A stretch of 64,000 nt of DNA from Phenylobacterium glaciei. Its GTDB lineage: Bacteria; Pseudomonadota; Alphaproteobacteria; Caulobacterales; Caulobacteraceae. Made by a program: the position numbers and the translations under genes. The stretch covers positions 1,488,001 through 1,552,000 of the forward strand of contig NZ_JAGSGD010000001.1 of assembly GCF_016772415.1 (NCBI RefSeq). Direction: 5' to 3'. The notes beneath the pieces were generated by a model. That model had not been told where the DNA came from. It saw only the letters and a list, made by a program, of their open reading frames with translations, and searched no databases. The number at the start of each line of letters is the position of its first letter. Positions within the stretch are counted from its first letter, which is position 1. Shown piece after piece: positions 57,809-64,000 of this stretch.

Positions 57809-58927
57809 ATGGCGGCGGGGGCGACCGCGCGGACGAGGGTGCTCTTCGTCGTCCAAAACTTCCGTCAGGGTTGGGGCGGGGCGCCGGAATCTGTGCGGCT
57901 GATGGCCCAGCAACTGCTGGGCCGCGGCGTCGCTTCCGATGTGTTCGACGCGGGCTTCATCCGCCGTGACGTCGGCGCCCTGGAGGTCCTGCCCGAGCCC
58001 ACCGTGCTCTCGGAGGCGTTTCGGCTGGAGACGACGGCGGACTACGCCACCATCCTGCTGACCGGCCCCTGGCAGAAGGCCGTAGCGATCCGCCGCCTGC
58101 TCGCGCGGCGGCGCAAGGGCCAGCCGGTCTATTATCTGCCGCGTGGCGGGCTCGGGCGAGTGGAATTCACCCGGCCACGCGATCTGAAGAAGATTCCCTA
58201 TTTCTTCGCCCTCGAGCGCGCCTTCGTCCATGGGGCGACGGGCGTCGTCTATTCGTCGGAGACCGAGCGTCGCCACACCATCGGCCCCGCGCGCCGCAAG
58301 ACCGGCGAGCATGTCATCCCCGACATTGTCGCGCCGCCGCGTGAACAGCCCGTGGGCGATGCGAACCGCGAGGGCCCCGTGACCTTCGCCTTCCTGGCCG
58401 AGGTCAGTCCGCGCAAGGGTCTCTTGCCCCTGGTCGAAGGGTTCCGGGCCTTCAGCGCCGACAAGCCCGCGGGCGCGGTCCGACTCATCGTCGGCGGTCG
58501 TCCTCGGCCAGGCAGCGAGGCCTATCTGGCGGAGGCTGAGACGGCGGCGGCCGGCGCGCCGGTTGAGTTCCGAGGCGCCATCGCCCATCAGCACCGCGAC
58601 AGTTTCTATGGCGAGACCGATGTCATGGTTGTGGCGTCCAGCTTCGAATCCTACGGCCTGACCGTGATCGAGGCGCTGAACGAGGGCTGTGCCCTGGTGT
58701 CGACGCCGCAGGTGGGAGCTCTGGAGTATGTCGATTCCCCCGATTTCGTCACGGTCGCGGCGGGCGACGACGCCCGTGCGATCGCCGACGCCCTTGAGAA
58801 GGCTTATGTCCTGGTCACGGGACCGACTGGCCGACGTCGCGCGGCGGTGCGCGACGTCGCGAGTTCCACCGTCGCGACGATCAACGCCCGCGCTCTGGAC
58901 AGCTGGATGGCGCTGTTCGCCGCCTGA
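57809..58927 (+). CDS. GT4 family glycosyltransferase
   Basis: This 372-residue GT-B enzyme starts RVLFVVQNFRQGWGGAPESV with the acceptor-domain GG loop. The donor domain is seen in VTFAFLAEVSPRKGLLPLVE, RLIVGGRPRPGSEAYLAEAE, APVEFRGAIAHQHRDSFYGE, and VMVVASSFESYGLTVIEALN, with the E-x7-E-type motif that binds nucleotide sugar. The start two bases after the epimerase stop is preferred to an ATG in the epimerase end. Convergent with the dehydrogenase gene that follows, with a GC-rich 36-base gap. Confidence 0.92.
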   Translation: MAAGATARTRVLFVVQNFRQGWGGAPESVRLMAQQLLGRGVASDVFDAGFIRRDVGALEVLPEPTVLSEAFRLETTADYATILLTGPWQKAVAIRRLLARRRKGQPVYYLPRGGLGRVEFTRPRDLKKIPYFFALERAFVHGATGVVYSSETERRHTIGPARRKTGEHVIPDIVAPPREQPVGDANREGPVTFAFLAEVSPRKGLLPLVEGFRAFSADKPAGAVRLIVGGRPRPGSEAYLAEAETAAAGAPVEFRGAIAHQHRDSFYGETDVMVVASSFESYGLTVIEALNEGCALVSTPQVGALEYVDSPDFVTVAAGDDARAIADALEKAYVLVTGPTGRRRAAVRDVASSTVATINARALDSWMALFAA

Positions 58928-58963
58928 TCGGCCCCACGCCCCGTGCGGGGCGCGCCCGCCCGA

Positions 58964-59896
58964 TCAGCCCTTCAGGAACCCGTCCATCAGGTCGATGGCC
59001 CGGAGGCTCGCCCGCACCACGGCGTCCAGGGTGTTCGAGCCATTGTGGGAGCCGAGGATGCAGCGCGGGTGGCTGCGCAGCGGCGACTTCATCGGCAGGG
59101 GCTCGACCTCGAACACATCCAGCCCGGCCGCATAGACCTTGTCCGATTGCAGGGCGGCGATCAGGGCCGGCTCGTCGATCAGCGGGCCGCGGGCCACGTT
59201 GACCACCCGCACCCCGTCCTTGGCCGCGGCCAGGGTCTCGGCGTTCAGCATGTGGCGGTTGGTCGGCGTCAGCGCGCAGGTGAAGGCTAGGAAGTCGGCC
59301 TCCTCGATCCGCGCCGGCCAGGCGGCGACTTCGACGGCCTCCAGGCCGTCGGGCGGGGTGGTGAAGCCGGGATCCCAGGCGATCACCCGCATGTCGCAGG
59401 CCAGCGCCCGCTTTGCCAGGTTGCGGCCGATGTCACCCAGGCCGATCAGGCCCAGCGTCCGGCCGCCGAGCGAGATGCCCGCTGGCTTGGGCCACTGGCC
59501 CTCACGGATGCCCCGGTCGATGGCGAAGGTCTCCCGCGCCAGGGCCAGCAGATAGGAGAGGGCCAGGTCCGCGACCTCGCCGCCGAACATGTTGGGGGTG
59601 TTGATGATGGGCAGGCCGAGCGCGCGTGCGGCGGCGAAATCGACATTGTCGACGCCGATGCCCCACTTGACGGCGGCCTTCAGTCGACCGGCCGCCCCGG
59701 CCTGGAAAACCTCGGCCGTGGCCGGGTCGTCGCCGATGATCCAGCCGTCATGCTGGGGCACGAGGTCCACCAGTTCCTCGACGGTCAGGACCTGGACCAC
59801 GTCGGGGGCGGTGACCTCCCAGCCCAGGGCGTCGAATTGCGGACGGAAGCGCTCGATCTGGCGCAGCATCGGCGGGCAGGTGACGAGGACGCGCAT
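58964..59896 (-). CDS. D-isomer 2-hydroxyacid dehydrogenase (phosphoglycerate dehydrogenase-like)
   Basis: A 310-residue NAD-dependent dehydrogenase. TLGLIGLGDIGRNLAKRALA is the dinucleotide site; VRVVNVARGPLIDEPALIAA gives the substrate Arg, GLDVFEVEPLP the catalytic Glu, and ILGSHNGSNT the catalytic His. Cofactor-binding Asp is in RVIAWDPG. The ACT domain of SerA is missing. It overlaps by one base the start of the upstream CMP-sugar synthetase, so it probably reduces or oxidises a 2-hydroxy or 2-keto acid sugar precursor rather than serving serine synthesis; that is inference. Confidence 0.9.
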   Translation of the reverse strand: MRVLVTCPPMLRQIERFRPQFDALGWEVTAPDVVQVLTVEELVDLVPQHDGWIIGDDPATAEVFQAGAAGRLKAAVKWGIGVDNVDFAAARALGLPIINTPNMFGGEVADLALSYLLALARETFAIDRGIREGQWPKPAGISLGGRTLGLIGLGDIGRNLAKRALACDMRVIAWDPGFTTPPDGLEAVEVAAWPARIEEADFLAFTCALTPTNRHMLNAETLAAAKDGVRVVNVARGPLIDEPALIAALQSDKVYAAGLDVFEVEPLPMKSPLRSHPRCILGSHNGSNTLDAVVRASLRAIDLMDGFLKG

Positions 59897-60588
59897 CAGA
59901 CGGAGGCCTTCTTGCGGTACATGGCCATGGCCTCGGCCATGTCCCAGCTCTCCTGGTCGTCGATATCCAGCGCCTCGCTGCGCGGCATGACCAGCAGGTT
60001 GGGCGAGGCGCCAATGCGGGCGTTGGTCGCGGCGAAGCTCTGGGCCGAGAACAGGTAGAGGTTCGAGTTCTCCTCGTACCAGGGCTCGAGATCCTGGGTG
60101 CGGATCAGGTTCTTCGGGTCATGGTTCACCGCGCTGACGTCGCCGCGATAGAACCGAGTTTGCACCTTCTGCACCGTGAACAGCGAGTCGTGCGTCCCCG
60201 ACGCGACATCTTCGCCATAGGTGGCGATGGCGCGCCGGATGGTGTCGGCCGACAACAGTGGGTTGGTGGTGTGGGTCATGCAGTAGAGGTCGGCGGGCAC
60301 ATTGGCCACGTCGTCGGCCAGCACCAGGTTCATGCTGACGAAGTCGCCGCAGATCTCCGGCTTGCGATCGCGGATCAGCACCCGGTCGCTGTCGACCAGG
60401 CCGTTCTCGGCCAGGATCGCGCGGGCGTCGGTGTTGATCACTACCTGGTCGATCTCGTCCACCGACAACAGGGTGTCGAGGATCCAGCGGAACAGCGGCT
60501 TGCCCGCGAAGCTGCGGAAATTCTTGCCCCGCACCCGCTCGCTGTTGGCCTTCATCGGCAGCAGGGCGACGATCCGTTTGGACGACAT
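59896..60588 (-). CDS. Acylneuraminate cytidylyltransferase family protein (CMP-sugar synthetase)
   Basis: The 230-residue enzyme belongs to the CMP-NeuAc/CMP-Kdo synthetase family, which activates 3-deoxy or nonulosonic sugars with CTP. IVALLPMKANSERVRGKNFR is the CTP-binding loop, KPLFRWILDTLLSVDEIDQV and VVINTD follow, and MTHTTNPLLSADTIRRAIAT is the sugar-binding region. LDIDDQESWDMAEAM is the second metal site. No nonulosonate synthase (NeuB type) is in the window, so the sugar is unassigned. Its ATG is fixed by the family start. Confidence 0.9.
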   Translation of the reverse strand: MSSKRIVALLPMKANSERVRGKNFRSFAGKPLFRWILDTLLSVDEIDQVVINTDARAILAENGLVDSDRVLIRDRKPEICGDFVSMNLVLADDVANVPADLYCMTHTTNPLLSADTIRRAIATYGEDVASGTHDSLFTVQKVQTRFYRGDVSAVNHDPKNLIRTQDLEPWYEENSNLYLFSAQSFAATNARIGASPNLLVMPRSEALDIDDQESWDMAEAMAMYRKKASV

Positions 60589-60639
60589 GTGGCGACCTTG
60601 TCTCACGGTTGAGGCGCTTGCGGGCGGGGACGCCGCCGG

Positions 60640-61521
60640 TCAGCGCGGATAGAAATAGGCTTCCTTGCGCCGTCGCGAGACGGTCCGGTGGATGTGGTTG
60701 CCGCGGAACGAGCCCCAGAACTGCATGGTCCTGTAGAGTGCGATCTCGACAGCGTACTTCCGGAAGGACTTTTGCTGCAGCGCGGCGCCGAAGTCGAGCA
60801 GGATCGCGCTGAACAGATAGCGCGTGAAGTCGGTCCAGCCGATGTGTACTTCCGGCATGATGTGCTGCAGGGCGATGGCCTCGCGTTCGAACCGGCGGCG
60901 CACCTGCGGCCAGCTCTCGCTGTGCAGATGATAGACCGGCGCCTCGGCGACATAGGCCAGCCTGTGGCCGCGCTCGACCAGCTGTTTGGCAAGGTGCATG
61001 TCCTCCAGCCCGGTCAGTTGCTCGTCATAGGGATGCTCGGCCCAGACACGGGTCAGCAGGGCGGAATTGGCGTTGTTGCAATAGAACCCCTCCTGCGGAA
61101 CGCTGCTGGTCCCGGGGAAGTACTTGGCGAAGATCTGCCGCTCGCTGAAGCGGCTGCTCTCATCACCCCACTGGCCGCCATAGGTGTAGACCACGCCCTC
61201 CTGGCCCAGCGGCTTGACCAGATCGGCGATCCAGCGGTCGCTGGCCGGCACGCAGTGGCCGCTGACGAACACCAGGGCCTCGCCCGCCGCCGCCTGGCAC
61301 CCGACGTTCAGCGACCGGCCGAAGGAGAAGTCCTCCTTGGCGATGTGGACCAGATTGACCCCGAACGACCGGGCGATCTCCAGGGTGCCGTCGGTCGAGC
61401 CGGAATCGACGATCACCGTCTCGATCTCGCCGCCCTCGTAGACCTGACCGCGAATGCCCTCGAGCAGGGCCGGAAGATGCTTGGCCTCGTTCAGGGTGCG
61501 GATGACGACGCTGACGTTCAT
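60640..61521 (-). CDS. Glycosyltransferase family 2 protein
   Basis: A 293-residue GT-A enzyme with VSVVIRTLNEAKHLPALLEG, IETVIVDSGSTDGTLEIARS, FSFGRSLNVGCQAAAGEALV and VFVSGHCVP in place of the DxD strand. EQLTGLEDMHLAKQLVERGH carries the ED catalytic-base motif. The C-terminal third is helical and basic. It is the first gene of the three-gene minus-strand set with the CMP-sugar synthetase and the dehydrogenase, 51 bases upstream of the former, and likely uses that activated sugar or extends the same glycan. Confidence 0.9.
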   Translation of the reverse strand: MNVSVVIRTLNEAKHLPALLEGIRGQVYEGGEIETVIVDSGSTDGTLEIARSFGVNLVHIAKEDFSFGRSLNVGCQAAAGEALVFVSGHCVPASDRWIADLVKPLGQEGVVYTYGGQWGDESSRFSERQIFAKYFPGTSSVPQEGFYCNNANSALLTRVWAEHPYDEQLTGLEDMHLAKQLVERGHRLAYVAEAPVYHLHSESWPQVRRRFEREAIALQHIMPEVHIGWTDFTRYLFSAILLDFGAALQQKSFRKYAVEIALYRTMQFWGSFRGNHIHRTVSRRRKEAYFYPR

Positions 61522-61954
61522 ACGGGCACGGGCGATCCAACTGCAGGCGACGCTAACGCGCGGGTTCTATCGCCCTCATGAGCGAAGTAAAATAGAAGCC
61601 CACCTCTCACGATACGAATTTCACCGAAAAACTCATGGTGATTGAAAATGTATTGAAACTGACGTCGTTTCGAAGTCGCGGTGCCTTGAGGTTATTCAGC
61701 CAGAAGCCAGCGCCCGCCGAGCCTTGGTTAAGTGCCTCCTCACGCTTTCTCTCCGCGGCGCCCATGGCGGACCGAGAGTTCTTACCAATTAGCCACCCGA
61801 TCCTGAGGTCGGCTAGAGGGCGTCAGGGCTAAGTGGACGCCGGTTCAGCCGAGCGCCTTCCCGGGATGATCAATCAACACAAGTCGAGAGAAGCCTGGCC
61901 TCCCGTTGGGAGGCGCTCTGCATCCATGCGAAGAAGGCCGCTCGTCCGCGCCCG
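61522..61954. other. 433-base gap without a supported gene
   Basis: No convincing gene is seen; the short frames here lack conserved-looking motifs. A seven-base hairpin GCCTCCC-GTT-GGGAGGC (61898-61914) could end the minus-strand ligase-like transcript, but no T-run follows on that strand. The left part (61570-61680) is AT-rich and would hold the promoter of the GT2/CMP-synthetase set. Confidence 0.4.
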
Positions 61955-63349
61955 TTAGCCTATTGCTCGTGTCCGAGGGCGGGGGGCGACGGGTGCCAGT
62001 CGAACCGTGCGGAGATTTGGAATGGACGATGTGCCAGCAAAGGCCAGCAGTCCAACAAGAAATAGGAAGCTCTCAAAGTGCCAGACGGATCCGAACACTT
62101 CTGTCAAACTTCCAATCATGTAGAATACAATTAGCGACAAGGCCACGCGAGCATCTCGCGAGGGGATGTTTCGGGATTTAGCGATCAACTCGACGGCGCC
62201 CCACAATATAGAGAAAAATAGCACAGCGCTAAAATATCCGCTCTCCAGCGTATATTGGAGAAACGTATTGTGATAGCTGGTGGAGTGCTTTGTTCCTTGG
62301 AATACCCAAGCGTATTCAGAAGATAAGTGAGTTTTTAAGTCACCATAGTACCCATATCCGAAGAAATGCTCGGACTTGGGTTGCGAAAGTTCATGGAATA
62401 CGGCCCTCCAGATATAATTTCTCCCCGTTCCGACTCCGAGCTTGCCGCCCACATCGTTGCTCCTTATGAGGAGCGCGCCAAAATTTGTAGAATTCAGAGA
62501 GTTGAAGACGAAATAGAGCACGATGGCGGAGAGCGCGGACGAAATGACGGCGATTCTCGCGATCAAATGCGCCCACCTTAGGTTGGTGAAGAAGTAAACC
62601 GCCAAGCCCAACACGACCCCGCTTGTGGCCCCCCGGCTGTCCGACATCGGAAGTGCAATGACGCTGGGGACCATAAGGAGGGCAAGCCACCATCTCCTGC
62701 GCCCCGCCGTCGTCGTGATCAGGTGCGCAAGGCCAATAACTCCGATTCCAGCGATCGTCGCGATCGATTGAGCGCCGGTAATTCCGGGAATTGCATTGGT
62801 TCTTGCGACATGGAGGCCGACAAGAGCCAATAGTCCGTTGGACGTTACGCTATTGACGACGCCCTGCTTGCTGTACCCGCCGGTGGCAAAAAATAGAGCC
62901 AAGCTGGCAATGACTAGGATCGGAAAACAAATTAGGAAGGCATGAAATCTTCTAATTCTCAATCCGTCGTCTGCGTTCTGGAAGGATAGACTTGCGACGG
63001 CGAAGAACATGCCAATGGATCCCACCATCGCAAACTTTGCCAGTGGCGAGAACATGATCTCCGGCGCGCGCATGATCGATGCGCCGACCAAGAATAGCAA
63101 AACCCAGGTGCTTGCGAGCAGAAAGGGTTGAGATGCCCCCTTGTCGAGACCTGCCGGTTCGGCCATTCGCTGAAGTATAAGTGCTGCCAAGGTCACACCA
63201 ATCGTGCCTGCCAGGACTACGTTGGAGTAATCCGGCAAGAATATTCCTGGCAAGGCGATAAAAAATGGCCAGACGGCCATGTAGACGCCCACCAAATCAT
63301 TGGAACTGCGGCCTGGGCGAACGGGCGAAGCGTCAGTGGTCATGGTCAT
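61955..63349 (-). CDS. O-antigen ligase/polymerase-like membrane protein (WaaL/Wzy family), copy D
   Basis: The 464-residue product has about twelve membrane helices. The family core reads VIALPMSDSRGATSGVVLGL, then LGVGTGRNYIWRAVFHELSQ, HFFGYGYYGDLKTHLSSEYA and KHSTSYHNTFLQYTLESGYF, which holds the conserved His and Asn of the WaaL periplasmic loop. It may ligate or polymerise a surface glycan. Coding DNA from 62100 to 62560 is AT-rich compared with the backbone, a sign of recent acquisition. The ATG chosen begins MTMTTDASPV; another ATG lies two codons on. Confidence 0.87.
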   Translation of the reverse strand: MTMTTDASPVRPGRSSNDLVGVYMAVWPFFIALPGIFLPDYSNVVLAGTIGVTLAALILQRMAEPAGLDKGASQPFLLASTWVLLFLVGASIMRAPEIMFSPLAKFAMVGSIGMFFAVASLSFQNADDGLRIRRFHAFLICFPILVIASLALFFATGGYSKQGVVNSVTSNGLLALVGLHVARTNAIPGITGAQSIATIAGIGVIGLAHLITTTAGRRRWWLALLMVPSVIALPMSDSRGATSGVVLGLAVYFFTNLRWAHLIARIAVISSALSAIVLYFVFNSLNSTNFGALLIRSNDVGGKLGVGTGRNYIWRAVFHELSQPKSEHFFGYGYYGDLKTHLSSEYAWVFQGTKHSTSYHNTFLQYTLESGYFSAVLFFSILWGAVELIAKSRNIPSRDARVALSLIVFYMIGSLTEVFGSVWHFESFLFLVGLLAFAGTSSIPNLRTVRLAPVAPRPRTRAIG

Positions 63350-63824
63350 CCAAATACCGCATCCTAATCTATAAACGGCTTCAAGGTTCACGATGGTCTG
63401 AAGCAGGTATTTCAGGTCTGGTTGGCGTACTGGCGGCCGCATGTACGGTGAAATTGCAGAGAAGCGGCCGACCACGTTTCAGCACTTTGGCTCCTATCAG
63501 ATATGGCCGCCCATTCACCAGCGACGGTGAATATGGAGCCTGCTCCTTAGCGAAGTGCTAGCGGTCTTGCCCCAGGAACGTCTGATATTGCCCGTCGATG
63601 CACGTGTGTTTCCATGAGTTTTCTATACGGTTCCTCGTCATCGGTGGCCACACAAGACCAGTGGTTGGCACGGTCGTGGCATGACCTGACCGCCTTGAAG
63701 TCGAGAGGGCGGGATGCCGCGGCGGAAAATGATTATGTATCCGCCAGCTTGAAGTCTGCGTGTGGCCCGCGTCGTAGGCAAGTGGGACGACGCTGCAATA
63801 GATCTCGCGGTCAGACGCCACGCG
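63350..63824. other. 475-base gap without a supported gene
   Basis: I see no conserved protein, RNA gene or repeat here. Short frames exist on both strands but none has recognisable motifs or a good ribosome-binding site. The left end is AT-rich and should contain the promoter of the ligase-like gene. Confidence 0.35.
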
Positions 63825-64000
63825 CTATTGTTTGACAAGCGCCATATTCCAAATCCGGTCTGGTGGAATACTCAAGGTATGCCAGCCGTCCGCGCTTCGC
63901 CCGTTGTACGGGATTGGGGCGCCTGTTGCCGCGAACTGGGCTTGCGTCGCCACGGTCTTGACCGAGATTTCAACCTTCGCCGCCTTCGACGCGTTCACCA
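63825..64000 (-). CDS. C-terminal end of a protein cut by the window edge, unknown function
   Basis: On the minus strand a frame is open from the window edge to a TAG at the lower coordinate, giving about 58 C-terminal residues. The last part reads GRSADGWHTLSIPPDRIWNM followed by ALVKQ. The composition and codon choice look like real coding DNA, and the Trp- and Pro-rich ending suggests the last strand of a beta-rich extracellular or catalytic domain. No family can be named from so short a piece. Confidence 0.5.
   Translation of the reverse strand, partial: VNASKAAKVEISVKTVATQAQFAATGAPIPYNGRSADGWHTLSIPPDRIWNMALVKQ

Noticed and set aside
61635..61832. 65-codon plus-strand frame in the 61.5-62 kb gap
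   Set aside because: No signal peptide, membrane helix or motif; composition looks random.
63558..63838. Short frames on both strands near the right edge
   Set aside because: No ribosome-binding site, no recognisable motif, and mutually overlapping.
1..64000. CRISPR arrays, rRNA genes, riboswitches or insertion sequences
   Set aside because: No regularly spaced repeats, no rRNA sequence, no known riboswitch core and no transposase with terminal inverted repeats were seen on reading both strands.

Overview
The window is GC-rich, densely packed DNA from an alphaproteobacterium, most likely a caulobacter-type organism (Caulobacter/Phenylobacterium group). The inference rests on the gene families (SapC, the BTLCP peptidase next to an outer-membrane polysaccharide exporter, HfsJ-type WecG/TagA/CpsF transferase, paired transglutaminase-like proteins), on codon use, and on a GAAC-N7-GAAC LexA-type box upstream of radC. 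No species call is possible from sequence alone.

1-13.7 kb holds mixed functions. A truncated sulfotransferase, a DegT-type aminotransferase and a PhyH dioxygenase lead in. N-formylglutamate amidohydrolase, two transglutaminase-like proteins, an unknown secreted protein, a photolyase overlapping an APH-like kinase, a WecG-type transferase, tRNA-Leu(UAA), a CinA-type protein, sfsA-map and radC follow. 13.9-17.9 kb carries SapC and a coupled trio: arylsulfotransferase, tiny membrane protein, membrane-anchored sulfotransferase.

18-63.5 kb is mainly a cell-surface polysaccharide region. After a secreted beta-helix-like protein and galE comes a 550-base leader with strong dyads and an AT-rich block. 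The export operon follows: BTLCP lipoprotein, OPX lipoprotein, Gly-rich secreted protein, beta-barrel protein, tyrosine autokinase. Around it lie a flippase-like protein, many glycosyltransferases, four O-antigen ligase/polymerase-like proteins, a GMC oxidoreductase, an acyltransferase, a GH16 glycanase, a second autokinase, sugar epimerases and a CMP-sugar synthetase.

The most interesting block is 38.8-44.4 kb on the minus strand. A HAD-UbiA fusion, a GtrA protein, a DprE1-like flavoprotein and a DprE2-like reductase are joined by 4-base overlaps and followed by a large polytopic membrane protein. This matches, gene for gene, the mycobacterial route to polyprenyl-phosphoryl-arabinofuranose. 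I infer that the organism makes lipid-linked D-arabinofuranose, or a close relative, and transfers it to a surface glycan.

Several genes in 52.5-63.5 kb are visibly more AT-rich than the backbone, as is common for exchanged polysaccharide modules. No rRNA, CRISPR array, complete insertion sequence or prophage was seen.
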